Source of the DNA: Allomuricauda sp. NBRC 101325
GTDB lineage: Bacteria; Bacteroidota; Bacteroidia; Flavobacteriales; Flavobacteriaceae
NCBI RefSeq assembly: GCF_030268205.1
Contig: NZ_BSQF01000001.1
Coordinates: 912,649 to 976,648 of the forward strand
Direction of reading: 5' to 3'
Length of the DNA stretch: 64,000 nt
Shown here piece after piece: positions 34,198-43,029 of this stretch. Under the pieces are notes generated by a model. That model saw only the letters and a program-made list of their open reading frames with translations, was not told where the DNA came from and made no database searches. Within the stretch, counting starts at the first letter, position 1. Every line of letters starts with the position of its first letter. Both the position numbers and the translations under genes were made by a program.

Positions 34198-36258
34198 ATG
34201 AAAAGACTTTTTATTTTACTATTTACCGGTTTTTCCATTTTGGGCAATTCCCAGGAGATTTCCCTCGTGTCATTAAAACAGGATGGAAACAATCCTATGG
34301 TGAGTGCAACACCAAATACTTCGAATCCTGAATCCAAAAAGATGGTTTTGGATTCATTGCAAAATCATGCATTGGGTTCCGAATTAAGTGAAGCTGGAAG
34401 TGCGGAAAAACTTATAGAGCAAGCGAATTTATATTTCGATAAAATGTGGTATGCCGAAGCAGCTCGTGTATACGATGTTGTGTTGGAAAAAACAGAGGCG
34501 AAACACACCTCGGCCTTGTTGTCAAATGCTGGGGATTCGCATTACTACACTGGAAATTTAGAGAAAGCCTACCAATGGTACAACGAACTTTACGATCTGT
34601 ACCAAAATGAAATTTCAGATACCACCTATTCAAATTTTACAGAAACCTTAAAGGGCACCGGAAAATTTAGACGGGCGGCAGCCATAGCCAAGCTAAACCG
34701 TTTAAAAAGGAATGAGCCCCTTGCGGAACTGGAAAACAGTGAGCCCTTGGGTTCCAACAGGGCAAATTTAGTGACTGTTAAAAATATGGGCATAAATTCC
34801 CCTTATTCTGATTTTTCGCCAATGTTCCACAACGATTCAGAAATCGTGTATTCTTCGGCCAAAGACTCTTCCATTTTTGTAACAAGAAAATATAAATGGA
34901 CCAACCAACCTTTTCTTGATCTGTATGTTGCGAAGCAAAAGAATGAAGAAGGAGACCTTATGGGTTCCAGAAAATTCTCCAAGAAAATAAACACAAAATA
35001 CCACGAAGCCTCGATGGCATTTTCTCCAGATCAGAAAACCATTTATTTTACACGTAACAATTATGGTAAAAAGCTGAAAAGAGGCAAAAATGGCATCAAC
35101 CACCTTAAAATCTATCGTTCAAGTTTGGTTGATGGGGAATGGACTTCTGCAAAAGAGTTGCCTTTTAATAGTGATGACTATTCCACAGGGCATCCAACCA
35201 TAAGTCCGGATGGCAAGAAAATGTATTTTGTATCCGATAGGCCCGGTGGATTTGGACAAACCGATATCTATGAAGTTGATATTCTCGAAAACGGAACCTT
35301 TTCCGAGCCGAGAAACCTGGGAAGGTCTGTGAATACGGCAGCAAAGGAGATGTTCCCTTATATCGCTTCAAACGCCCTTTATTTTTCTTCTGATAGATCT
35401 ATGGGCTTGGGCGGTTTGGATGTATACAAATCTGAGTTTACAGGAGAAGTGTTCAGCGTAGGAGTCAATCTAGGTACTCCCATTAATAGTCGCCGCGATG
35501 ATTTCTCCTATATTATAGACACCAAAGGCATTCAAGGCTATTTTGCCTCGAACCGAAAAGGGGGTAAGGGTGATGATGATATCTATTCTTTTAAATATTC
35601 CCCAAACCTAAATCAAATAACGGGTAATGTTTCCGATATTGTTTCAAGTGAAGAGCTTATCGGAGCATCAATTTCACTGATTGGTTCCGATGGTAAATTA
35701 ATTTCCCAAAGTGAAACCGATGAAAAGGGACAGTATCATTTTGAAAATTTGGACCCAGCAACCGAATACACCTTAAAGGCTGAATTAGAAGGATACGATT
35801 CAAATACCCAAACAGCAATTACACAGAACAATCAGAATATTGAGGTTTCACATGAGTTACAAAAACAATTGCTCTTAAACGAGAGCAAGGAAGCGCTGGA
35901 ACTTTTCGAGCCGAACAATGTATATTTTGCTTTCGATAGTTTTAAAATCAATCCGACAGCTTCAAGTGAACTGGATAAGTTGGTTACTGCAATGAAAGCA
36001 AATCCCAACTTGGTCATAAAAATTGAATCCCATACCGATGCCATTGGAAAAAAAGCCTACAACAAGTACCTTTCCGATAGAAGAGCTAAGTCAACCCGAG
36101 ACTATATTATCTCTCAAGGCATAAACGCGTCACAAATAGAAAGCGCAATTGGATATGGAGAGGAGCGACTCTTAAATAATTGTTCCGATGGCAACCATTG
36201 TCCGCCAGACAAACACCAACTCAATCGACGGTCAGAATTTATAATTCTCTCACAATAA
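34198..36258 (+). CDS. OmpA family protein with TPR, beta-propeller and CRD domains (PorE-like)
   Basis: A 686-residue exported protein. After a signal peptide (about 1-19) come TPR-like helices (about 65-165), a WD40/PD40 beta-propeller (about 195-465, with repeats such as FSPDQKTIYFTRN, ISPDGKKMYFVSDRPGG and ALYFSSDRSMGLGG), a carboxypeptidase regulatory-like domain (about 475-560) and a C-terminal OmpA peptidoglycan-binding domain (about 570-686, SHTDAIGKKAYNKYLSDRRA). This order is that of PorE, a T9SS-associated outer-membrane protein in Porphyromonas. Flavobacteria carry several paralogues, so a T9SS role here is likely but not proven. A strong terminator follows within 10 bases. Confidence 0.85.
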   Translation: MKRLFILLFTGFSILGNSQEISLVSLKQDGNNPMVSATPNTSNPESKKMVLDSLQNHALGSELSEAGSAEKLIEQANLYFDKMWYAEAARVYDVVLEKTEAKHTSALLSNAGDSHYYTGNLEKAYQWYNELYDLYQNEISDTTYSNFTETLKGTGKFRRAAAIAKLNRLKRNEPLAELENSEPLGSNRANLVTVKNMGINSPYSDFSPMFHNDSEIVYSSAKDSSIFVTRKYKWTNQPFLDLYVAKQKNEEGDLMGSRKFSKKINTKYHEASMAFSPDQKTIYFTRNNYGKKLKRGKNGINHLKIYRSSLVDGEWTSAKELPFNSDDYSTGHPTISPDGKKMYFVSDRPGGFGQTDIYEVDILENGTFSEPRNLGRSVNTAAKEMFPYIASNALYFSSDRSMGLGGLDVYKSEFTGEVFSVGVNLGTPINSRRDDFSYIIDTKGIQGYFASNRKGGKGDDDIYSFKYSPNLNQITGNVSDIVSSEELIGASISLIGSDGKLISQSETDEKGQYHFENLDPATEYTLKAELEGYDSNTQTAITQNNQNIEVSHELQKQLLLNESKEALELFEPNNVYFAFDSFKINPTASSELDKLVTAMKANPNLVIKIESHTDAIGKKAYNKYLSDRRAKSTRDYIISQGINASQIESAIGYGEERLLNNCSDGNHCPPDKHQLNRRSEFIILSQ

Positions 36259-36262
36259 GATT

Positions 36263-36290
36263 AAAAGCCACCCAAAAAGGTGGCTTTTTT
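36263..36290 (+). terminator. Terminator after the OmpA-like gene
   Basis: AAAAGCCACC pairs with GGTGGCTTTT around a six-base loop (CAAAAA), with a T-run of six at 36285-36290. It begins four bases after the stop codon. The A-run on the other side makes it potentially bidirectional. Confidence 0.88.
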
Positions 36291-36506
36291 ATTAACATTT
36301 ATCAAATTGTGCATTTCATCGATCATTGGCCTCGTCAACGAGTCTATTTTAAAAGTGCAGTTTAACGATCATTCCAATGCCTTAGTGGATTTCAAGACCT
36401 TCAGTTGCATTTTAGACGTTGATTTTGTACCATTTATCCTTTTGTTTTCCAATCGTGTTGCCAAAAACAAAACTTTGTCATCTCAATAAATCTTAAAATC
36501 TTACTT

Positions 36507-36677
36507 ATGAAAAGACTATTACTTGTTAAGGAAATTTATTTGGATGCATTTAGGAACATAGGCCACTTTATCGTAGAAAGGTATTTTAAAATTTTCGCAT
36601 GGTTTAGTTTCATCATGTTCTTTATGGTGCTTTATGCCTTTATTTACAGAATTGCAACTGGTTTCGCTTTTGACTAA
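36507..36677 (+). CDS. DUF6747 family small membrane protein
   Basis: A 56-residue protein: MKRLLLVKEIYLDAFRNIG, then an amphipathic part and one transmembrane helix (about 31-50, AWFSFIMFFMVLYAFIYR), ending GFAFD. I recognise this as a small family restricted to Flavobacteriaceae (DUF6747) with no known function. The ATG at 36507 is the only reasonable start. It is monocistronic, lying between two strong terminators (36263-36290 and 36696-36723). The 216 bases before it hold no other gene that I can support and no consensus promoter. Confidence 0.75.
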   Translation: MKRLLLVKEIYLDAFRNIGHFIVERYFKIFAWFSFIMFFMVLYAFIYRIATGFAFD

Positions 36678-36695
36678 ACAAACTTATAAAACAAG

Positions 36696-36723
36696 AAAAG
36701 CCCCGAGTAATATCGGGGCTTTT
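36696..36723. terminator. Bidirectional terminator between DUF6747 and DUF4837 genes
   Basis: AAAAGCCCCGA and TCGGGGCTTTT are perfect 11-base arms around a six-base loop. T-runs follow on both strands, serving DUF6747 (plus) and the DUF4837 gene (minus), whose stop lies 22 bases away. Confidence 0.88.
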
Positions 36724-36744
36724 TCATTTGTACTGTACCATAAA

Positions 36745-37758
36745 CTAATCGGAAGCAGGTTCCGGAACGGGATCAAAAGAAACCGTTTTTAAAATGGCTT
36801 CCAACTCAAACATATAATCTCTTTTTTCGGTAGAAGGGGCAAATGTAAATCCCTCCAAAATCATTTTACGATTATTCTCCTTGTCGTTGATGATGTATGT
36901 TAAAAACGGGCCTGCCATCGGGTAATTGTGAATTTCCCAAACGCCTTTTACCTCCGCTGCCTTTTTGCCGCCAATTTCAGCAGGGAATACATAAGGCGAA
37001 AATGCTTTTTCAGTAACCATGTAGGTTGTTTTACCTGGCATATCGGGTCCAGGAATATATTTTTGTCCAATGGAATCTCTCATGCGCATAATGTCCTCCA
37101 CTAGAGTAGAATCACTTTTAAAATAATTCCATGGCATTTGGTAAGCAATAATGTTCATGGTTCCTTTGGGAATCTGAATATCCATCCAAATAAAGTTATC
37201 TTCCCTTTTACCCACTTTATACAATGATGGAACCTTTAGGCTGATCCCAAACTCCTCTTCCATGGCTTTATCCTTGCTTAGGGATCGCTCGAATCGATGT
37301 TGTGCCTCGGCAATTTCAACAGATTTAAATTCTTTGATGGCTCTTTTTGCCAAAGAATCGAGGTTCTTGATCAATACTTCTTCCGTTGGCCCGGTCACTA
37401 CAGCAACCTTTTGCGGCTTAGAATAGGCATCATCTTTTATGTGTGCCAAAGAAGTAGAATCCTGTTCCACATATAAAATGGAACGGGAATACGTTGTTGT
37501 GCCCTTAAATACTTTTGGCGGCAATTGGGTAATCGAAAACAGGGGTTCAATTTGAGGAAGTCCAATTATCTGTGCGGCAAATTCGTCTCGAATTTTATCG
37601 CCAACAGGTCCTTTCCACAATTCGGTGTCCATGACTACCATTAACGAATTGATGCCTCCTGTTGAGGGTGGCAGAAATCTTTCCTTTGATCCCGATTGGT
37701 TACAAGATCCCAACGCCATCAATACAATGGCAAATAATAGTGTTCCTAATTTTTTCAT
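36745..37758 (-). CDS. DUF4837 family lipoprotein
   Basis: A 337-residue lipoprotein with a signal peptide ending at Cys19 (ALGSC). The mature protein has LPPSTGGINSLMVVMDTELWKGPVGDKIR (about 28-56, quoted from two parts of the same region), and conserved phrases IKNLDSLAKRAI and WNYFKSD. It matches DUF4837, a Bacteroidota family of unknown function. It lies 12 bases after the MltD-like transglycosylase on the same strand, an order conserved in flavobacteria, which suggests a role at the cell wall or outer membrane (inference). Confidence 0.82.
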   Translation of the reverse strand: MKKLGTLLFAIVLMALGSCNQSGSKERFLPPSTGGINSLMVVMDTELWKGPVGDKIRDEFAAQIIGLPQIEPLFSITQLPPKVFKGTTTYSRSILYVEQDSTSLAHIKDDAYSKPQKVAVVTGPTEEVLIKNLDSLAKRAIKEFKSVEIAEAQHRFERSLSKDKAMEEEFGISLKVPSLYKVGKREDNFIWMDIQIPKGTMNIIAYQMPWNYFKSDSTLVEDIMRMRDSIGQKYIPGPDMPGKTTYMVTEKAFSPYVFPAEIGGKKAAEVKGVWEIHNYPMAGPFLTYIINDKENNRKMILEGFTFAPSTEKRDYMFELEAILKTVSFDPVPEPASD

Positions 37759-37770
37759 CTTGCGTTAAAT

Positions 37771-39372
37771 TTACGAAGAACAATCGCACAATTTAAGTTT
37801 TGTGCCCGGTTTTAGGTTGTTCCCACTAATACCGTTCCATTCTCGTAAATTTTCAATGGAAATTCCAGGGTATTTTTTAGAAATGGTCCAAAGGGAATCT
37901 CCAGATTGCACCGTATGCACTTTTGAACCGTTGCTTGCGGTACTGGAAGTTTTGGAAGTACTGTTCTTTGTTGAGCTTGCCGCCACATAAGGTTTTCTGG
38001 GGAATATGGTCAAACGTTGCCCTACACGAAGATCGTTGCTGCGCAATCCGTTCCAGCTTTTTATTTGACTAACTCCAACTCCAAATTGCTCAGCAATTTT
38101 GCCCAAATAGTCCCCGCTCTTCACGCGATATCTTATTTGATCCTGAGCTGTAATCATACTTGGAAGTGGTTTTTCCAAGGAATCCATCTCTTTCTTTACA
38201 AAGGCATAGATTTCCTCTTCGTTGGAAACAAACTGTCCAATTTTAGTAGTTGGCAATCGAAGTACATAATTTTTACCTTCCACTTTTGGAATAATATTCA
38301 GTTTATAGGCAGGGTTCAACATTTCCAATTCCTCTGTACTGATATTGACCAATTTTGAGATCTGATCAAAAGTGATCAGGTTTTTTACATGAATTGTGTC
38401 GGTGTCAAAATAAGGTCTATCTGCTTTCTTGTATTGAAGGCCATGCTCTTCGGCATATTCAAAAATGTACATTGTTGCCAAAAAGGCTGGAAGATAACCG
38501 GCTGTTTCACGTGGAAGAAAAGGACGAATGTTCCAATAATTTTCATAACCTCCCGATCTACGGATGGCCTTGTTCACATTTCCTGGTCCTGAATTGTAGG
38601 CTGCCAATGCCAAATCCCAATCCCCAAAAATCTCATACAGTTTGGACAAATATTTACTGGCCGCCTTAGTGGCCATAATGGGATCGTGGCGCTCATCTAC
38701 ATAACTGCTCACATCCAACCCATACATTTTTCCCGTGGCATACATAAACTGCCAAAGCCCTTTGGCTCCAACTCGAGATTGTGCTTTTGGGTTCAAGGCG
38801 GATTCCACGATTGCCAAATATTTGATTTCCAATGGAATGTTTTGGTTGTCCAATTCCTGTTCGAACAATGGAAAATAAAACTGACTGGCTGTCATCATAC
38901 GTTGCATCAAATCCCGTCTTCTCGTCAAAAACGATTTGATAACACTTTCCAAAGATGCATTATAGGTTACCTTGAATGGCGTTTTTTCATCCATTTTCGC
39001 CAATCTGGCCTTAAGAGTATCGGTGGGCAGGTCTATTTCAAAAATAGAATCCTGATCAGAACCATTTTGAATCTCCAACAGCATATCGCTGAACAAATCT
39101 GCATTGCTGTGAAGTTCTTTTAGCCAAAGACTGTCATACTTGCGAGCTTCCTCTAAATCCTGTAATTGATATGTGCCGCTTTCTGTTTTGGACAACGCAA
39201 CCAATTGCCCATCAATTTTGATTGGGGCAACATTCGCCAATACTTTATTATTGGATTGTAAGGTTGTGGAGTCCTGCGAAGTATTTCCGACCACATCTGT
39301 CTGTTGGGCACAAACAAAAGAGGTCGCTGATAGTATCGCGGTACAGACTGCAATTAGATTTTTTGGGTTCAT
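37771..39372 (-). CDS. Lytic transglycosylase with LysM repeats (MltD-like)
   Basis: Cleaves the glycan strands of peptidoglycan. The 533-residue product has a signal peptide (about 1-22, ending VCAQ), an N-terminal linker, and a family 1 transglycosylase SLT domain (about 180-310) with the catalytic Glu in IVESALNPKAQSRVGAKGLWQFM region motifs, then AYNSGPGNVNKAIRRSGG. Two C-terminal LysM domains (about 415-460 and 490-532) bind peptidoglycan; they are split by a Ser/Thr-rich linker. The start at 39372 gives a proper signal peptide; an upstream in-frame ATG at 39438 adds 22 basic residues without sense. It carries an almost perfect parS-like palindrome (38503-38518) in its coding sequence. 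Confidence 0.9.
   Translation of the reverse strand: MNPKNLIAVCTAILSATSFVCAQQTDVVGNTSQDSTTLQSNNKVLANVAPIKIDGQLVALSKTESGTYQLQDLEEARKYDSLWLKELHSNADLFSDMLLEIQNGSDQDSIFEIDLPTDTLKARLAKMDEKTPFKVTYNASLESVIKSFLTRRRDLMQRMMTASQFYFPLFEQELDNQNIPLEIKYLAIVESALNPKAQSRVGAKGLWQFMYATGKMYGLDVSSYVDERHDPIMATKAASKYLSKLYEIFGDWDLALAAYNSGPGNVNKAIRRSGGYENYWNIRPFLPRETAGYLPAFLATMYIFEYAEEHGLQYKKADRPYFDTDTIHVKNLITFDQISKLVNISTEELEMLNPAYKLNIIPKVEGKNYVLRLPTTKIGQFVSNEEEIYAFVKKEMDSLEKPLPSMITAQDQIRYRVKSGDYLGKIAEQFGVGVSQIKSWNGLRSNDLRVGQRLTIFPRKPYVAASSTKNSTSKTSSTASNGSKVHTVQSGDSLWTISKKYPGISIENLREWNGISGNNLKPGTKLKLCDCSS
38503..38518. other. parS-like site 1 (inside the MltD-like gene)
   Basis: TGTTTCACGTGGAAGA matches the bacterial parS pattern TGTTYCACGTGRAACA at 15 of 16 positions. 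ParB binds such sites. It falls in a codon stretch for a conserved protein motif, so chance is possible; see the other three sites. Confidence 0.45.
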
Positions 39373-39488
39373 TCGCAAGAGATTTGATTTTGGGGGCAGG
39401 CGAAAATGGTGTTTTTTTTTGAAAAAATAAAATTTCAAGCGAAAAACAACTCTTTCGGGATCTCCCCCAATAACTCATAACGTGATAG

Positions 39489-40679
39489 TTAGTCCAATAT
39501 TGCGGCAATTCCGGGTAGCGTTCGCCCTTCCAAGCTTTCCAACATGGCTCCTCCTCCTGTAGACACGTAACTTACCTTGTCCTCGAAACCAAATTGTTTT
39601 ACAGCGGCAACAGAATCGCCACCACCCACAAGTGAAAATGCACCTGCCTGAGTAGCTTCATCAATATAATTTCCGATGGCGATAGTACCTTTGGCGAAGT
39701 TTTCCATTTCAAAAACACCAACGGGTCCGTTCCACAAAATGGTCTTGGATGCTAATATCACTTGTTTGAAGATTTCCAAGGTTTTTGGACCTGCATCCAG
39801 CCCTTGCCATCCATCTGGAATCTTATCCACATCTACAAATTGGGTGTTGGCAGCATTGTTAAAATCATCGGCGGCCAAAACATCGACAGGGATATACACC
39901 TTTACATTTTTTGCTTCAGCTTGCTTCAAAATATCCAACGCCAATTCCATTTTATCATCCTCGCAAATGGAATCCCCTACTTTACCTCCCTTGGCCTTAA
40001 CGAAAGTATAGGTCATACCTCCACCAATGATCAGGTTGTCCACTTTGTCCAAAATGTTTTCGATGATCGTAATTTTGGAAGAAACCTTTGCGCCACCTAA
40101 AATTGCGGTCACCGGTTTTTCCCCTGTCTGCATCACCTTATCAATTGCTTTGATTTCTTTGGCCAACAAATACCCAAAGCATTTGTTTTCTGGGAAAAAC
40201 TTGGCGACAATTGTGGTTGAAGCGTGTGCGCGGTGCGCAGTTCCAAAGGCATCATTTACATAAATATCGCCTAATTTGGACAGTGCTTCTGCAAATTTTT
40301 CATCACCCTTTTCTTCCTCTGCATGAAAACGAAGGTTTTCCAACAACAATACTTCACCATCTTGCAAATTGGCAACGGCTTCCTCAGCGGCAGTGCCCAC
40401 ACAATTTTCAGCAAATTTTACTTGTACCCCAATAATTTCGGAAACAGTTTCGCAAATGTGGGATAGTGACATGTCTGGGTTCGCCTTGCCATCGGGTCTT
40501 CCCAAATGGCTCATTAAAATGGCTGAACCTCCGTCTTCCAAAACCTTGAGAATGGTTGGTTTTGCAGCATCTATCCTACTGGTATCCGTAACGTTGAAAT
40601 TACTATCCAGGGGGACGTTAAAATCAACTCGGATCAATGCTTTTTTTCCTTCGAAATTAAAATCGTCTATCGTCTTCAT
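39489..40679 (-). CDS. pgk: Phosphoglycerate kinase
   Basis: Glycolytic enzyme that moves a phosphate from 1,3-bisphosphoglycerate to ADP. The 396-residue product shows RVDFNVPLD (17-25), SHLGRPDGK (about 58-66), [24 protein letters not shown] (about 151-164), [12 protein letters not shown] (about 195-206) and the nucleotide-binding [11 protein letters not shown] (about 350-360). The length is normal. It is cytoplasmic. It lies 116 bases before the MltD-like gene on the same strand and has its own -7 element. Confidence 0.98.
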   Translation of the reverse strand: MKTIDDFNFEGKKALIRVDFNVPLDSNFNVTDTSRIDAAKPTILKVLEDGGSAILMSHLGRPDGKANPDMSLSHICETVSEIIGVQVKFAENCVGTAAEEAVANLQDGEVLLLENLRFHAEEEKGDEKFAEALSKLGDIYVNDAFGTAHRAHASTTIVAKFFPENKCFGYLLAKEIKAIDKVMQTGEKPVTAILGGAKVSSKITIIENILDKVDNLIIGGGMTYTFVKAKGGKVGDSICEDDKMELALDILKQAEAKNVKVYIPVDVLAADDFNNAANTQFVDVDKIPDGWQGLDAGPKTLEIFKQVILASKTILWNGPVGVFEMENFAKGTIAIGNYIDEATQAGAFSLVGGGDSVAAVKQFGFEDKVSYVSTGGGAMLESLEGRTLPGIAAILD

Positions 40680-40702
40680 GTAGTGTGGTCTTTATAGATT
40701 TT

Positions 40703-40710
40703 CAAAAGTA
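40703..40710 (-). promoter_or_regulatory. -7 element upstream of pgk
   Basis: The minus strand reads TACTTTTG, an exact TAnnTTTG, 24 bases before the pgk ATG. No -33 TTG at the usual distance. Confidence 0.5.
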
Positions 40711-40798
40711 AAGATTTCCTTCTTCTTCATTGGGTTGAAACCTTCCTATTTTTAAACTTCCAACAAAAAACATCACAAAGCGAACGAACCTAAAAATG

Positions 40799-40806
40799 TA
40801 TCTTTG
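40799..40806 (+). promoter_or_regulatory. -7 element of holB (leaderless candidate)
   Basis: TATCTTTG, an exact TAnnTTTG, ends five bases before the holB ATG at 40811. Transcription would start at or very near the A of the ATG. The protein start is fixed by family alignment, so a leaderless message is likely. Confidence 0.55.
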
Positions 40807-40810
40807 AAAT

Positions 40811-41962
40811 ATGCTATTCAAAAATGTTTTAGGACTCGAGCATATTAAAAACCATTTGGTGACCACGGCCGATACAGGTCGTGTGGCCCATGCCCAACTT
40901 TTTGTGGGCCCCGAAGGTTCTGGCGTGCTACCCATGGCCATTGCTTATGCCCAATATTTACTCTGTGGAAACTCCAGTGGCGAAAATGAAGGTGAAAATA
41001 TGGTTTGTAACACCAAATGTGAATCGCTTACGCATCCCGACCTTCATTTTGCTTTTCCAGTTTCCAATTCGGATAAGATAAAAACCCATGCGGTAAGTGA
41101 TCATTACATTCAGGAGTGGCGTCAATTTGTAAAAGAACAGCCCTATGGCAACTTGTTCGATTGGTACCGATTTATTGGCATTGAAAAAAAGCAGGGGCAA
41201 ATTGGAGTGGACGAGGCTCAGGATATGGTGAAGAAGCTTTCCTTAAAATCCTACGAAGGCGGATTTAAAATATTGATCGTTTGGATGGCGGAAAAAATGA
41301 ATGTTTCCGCAGCAAATAAACTTTTGAAGTTGATTGAAGAACCTCCCGCGAAAACTATTTTGCTTTTGTTGGCCGAAGAGGAAGAACAGATCATCAACAC
41401 GATACGGTCGCGTTGTCAAATTTTGAACTTTCCACCACTGGCGGAACAGGTTATTTCCGATGAACTTCTAAAACGCGGTGCCAATCCATCAGAATCCCAA
41501 TCCATTGCGTTGGAAGCCAACGGAAATTTCAATAAAGCTATGGACCTGTTGAACAAAGATTCGGAGGATTTGGTTTTTGAACGTTGGTTCGTACAGTGGG
41601 TAAGAAGTGCCTTTAAGGCGAAGGGAAACAAAGGTGCCATTCAAGAATTGATTTTGTGGAGCGATGAAGTGGCAAAAACAGGACGAGAGGTTCAGAAGAA
41701 GTTTTTGGACTATTGTTTGACCATGATGCGACAAGCTTTGCTGTTGAATTATAGAGCAGATGAACTAGTGTACTCCAAAATCCACATTGAAGGGTTTGAT
41801 CTGCACAAGTTTGCGCCATTTATTCATGAAAACAATATTTTAGAGATTGTAAATGAGTTGGAAAAGGCCATTTTTCACGTGGAACGTAATGGTAACTCCA
41901 AACTAATTTTTACGGATTTATCCATAAGACTAACCAGGCTTTTACACGCAAAAGCTGCCTAA
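40811..41962 (+). CDS. holB: DNA polymerase III subunit delta'
   Basis: Part of the clamp loader that places the sliding clamp on DNA. The 383-residue product begins LFKNVLGLEHIKNHL, with the AAA+ fold: HAQLFVGPEGSGVLPMAIAYAQ in place of the classical P-loop (degenerate, as usual for delta'), ILIVWMAEKMNVSAANKLLKLIEEPPAKTILLLL (motif region about 155-190) and SRCQILNFPPL (sensor 1 and following). The missing zinc-finger cysteines are partly kept: CNTKCESLTHPD. The C-terminal domain is helical. It heads a plus-strand run of five further small genes. A parS-like palindrome (41871-41886) lies near its 3' end. Confidence 0.9.
   Translation: MLFKNVLGLEHIKNHLVTTADTGRVAHAQLFVGPEGSGVLPMAIAYAQYLLCGNSSGENEGENMVCNTKCESLTHPDLHFAFPVSNSDKIKTHAVSDHYIQEWRQFVKEQPYGNLFDWYRFIGIEKKQGQIGVDEAQDMVKKLSLKSYEGGFKILIVWMAEKMNVSAANKLLKLIEEPPAKTILLLLAEEEEQIINTIRSRCQILNFPPLAEQVISDELLKRGANPSESQSIALEANGNFNKAMDLLNKDSEDLVFERWFVQWVRSAFKAKGNKGAIQELILWSDEVAKTGREVQKKFLDYCLTMMRQALLLNYRADELVYSKIHIEGFDLHKFAPFIHENNILEIVNELEKAIFHVERNGNSKLIFTDLSIRLTRLLHAKAA
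41871..41886. other. parS-like site 2 (inside holB)
   Basis: TTTTTCACGTGGAACG matches TGTTYCACGTGRAACA at 14 of 16 positions (mismatches at 2 and 16). Weakest of the four sites, but it keeps the full TTTCACGTGGAAC core. Confidence 0.4.
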
Positions 41963-41977
41963 ACTATTCTTCATCTG

Positions 41978-42373
41978 ATGGAATTAATATTAGCCCATGC
42001 AACAGAAATTTTACTTCTTGTTTTTTTGACCATTACCTTTTTACAGAGTGGAATAGATAAAATTTTGGACTGGAAAGGAAATATGGGATGGTTGACCGGA
42101 CACTTTTCAAAATCCATTTTTAAAGGTTCTGTACCCCTACTTTTGGGTGTTATTTTAATCATGGAAATGCTATCGGGAATTTTATGCGGGGTCGGAATGA
42201 TCCAGTTTTTTATGGATGGTAAAAGCACCATTGGATTTTATGGGGCAGTTTTGTCTTCTACAACTTTATTGATGCTTTTGTTGGGTCAGCGGGTAGCTAA
42301 AGACTACGAAGGTGCCAGAACTATTGTAGTTTACTTAATTCCAGCGGTGTTTTTGGTGTATTTGATGCAATAA
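41978..42373 (+). CDS. DoxX-like small membrane protein
   Basis: A 131-residue protein with four predicted transmembrane helices (about 5-25, 48-72, 85-105, 112-130). The pattern FLQSGIDKILDWKGNMGWLTGHF after the first helix, and GLL-type helices, fit the DoxX family. Function in this group is not settled; some members take part in quinone or redox balance. It starts 15 bases after holB and is followed 12 bases later by another small gene, so it is part of the same transcription unit. Confidence 0.72.
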   Translation: MELILAHATEILLLVFLTITFLQSGIDKILDWKGNMGWLTGHFSKSIFKGSVPLLLGVILIMEMLSGILCGVGMIQFFMDGKSTIGFYGAVLSSTTLLMLLLGQRVAKDYEGARTIVVYLIPAVFLVYLMQ

Positions 42374-42385
42374 ATTTTTCAGGCC

Positions 42386-42841
42386 ATGATTCTCGAACCT
42401 ATTGAAAGAACAGATCTTGATCCTAAAGCCAAAGAGGCCTACGATCAGTTTGAACTATTGACTATTGAAATCAAGAAAAAAAGATTGCCTCAAGAAATTG
42501 TGCTGGCCATTAATAAAGAGATCAACCACCTTAATTCAATAACCGATTCCGATAAAGTTCTTAGGGCTGAAATTCGAAAAGTGCAGTCCAAAATTGTTGG
42601 ATTATTGGCTCAAAAACTTAAAATAGTTCCCATAAATTATTATCGAAAAACTTGGTTTGTTTTGGGAATGACGGTCTTTGGTATTCCAATTGGAGCTGCC
42701 TTGGGCGTGAGCCTCGGCAACATGGCCTTCTTAGGAATCGGATTGCCCATTGGTATGTCCATTGGTATAGGCCTAGGTGCCCAAATGGATAAAAAAGCCA
42801 AAGAAGAAGACCGGCAACTCGACATTGAACTAAAATTGTAA
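42386..42841 (+). CDS. Hypothetical protein with C-terminal glycine-zipper membrane segments
   Basis: A 151-residue protein I cannot assign. The N-terminal 85 residues are hydrophilic and helical, probably coiled (KEAYDQFELLTIEIKKKRLP). Two hydrophobic stretches follow (about 90-112 and 113-133) rich in glycine spaced for helix packing (GIPIGAALGVSLGNMAFLGIGLPIGMSIGIGLGAQ in two adjoining parts), and a short acidic tail. This looks like a small membrane protein with a cytoplasmic helical domain. It is followed two bases later by the 58-residue membrane protein. Confidence 0.65.
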   Translation: MILEPIERTDLDPKAKEAYDQFELLTIEIKKKRLPQEIVLAINKEINHLNSITDSDKVLRAEIRKVQSKIVGLLAQKLKIVPINYYRKTWFVLGMTVFGIPIGAALGVSLGNMAFLGIGLPIGMSIGIGLGAQMDKKAKEEDRQLDIELKL

Positions 42842-42843
42842 TT

Positions 42844-43020
42844 ATGATCACTAAAAAAAACGGTCCTTATATTCTCATTGTCTTTAGTTTGGTTTTACTG
42901 GTTTTTAATGTAATAGAATTTATTAATGGTACCAGTACCATTTTAAGCATCATCTCTAATTTGTTGTTGATATTGGCAATGATTTTGGTTATTCGGGAAA
43001 ATAGGAAAGCATCTAATTAG
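42844..43020 (+). CDS. Small two-helix membrane protein
   Basis: A 58-residue protein with two hydrophobic helices (about 7-27, PYILIVFSLVLLVFNVIEFI, and 33-49, ILSIISNLLLILAMILV), a short basic N-terminus and a basic tail RENRKASN. I do not recognise a family. The ATG comes two bases after the stop of the previous gene and the TAG is nine bases before the TTG start of the Crp/Fnr-like regulator, so spacing strongly supports a real gene in this unit. Confidence 0.62.
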   Translation: MITKKNGPYILIVFSLVLLVFNVIEFINGTSTILSIISNLLLILAMILVIRENRKASN

Positions 43021-43029
43021 GGTAATACT

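Noticed and set aside
39833..39841. DnaA-box-like TTATCCACA in pgk, and another (reverse) at 20917-20925
   Set aside because: Two single copies in 64 kb, both in coding sequence and 19 kb apart, are about what chance gives. No cluster, no dnaA gene and no AT-rich unwinding region, so no origin is claimed.
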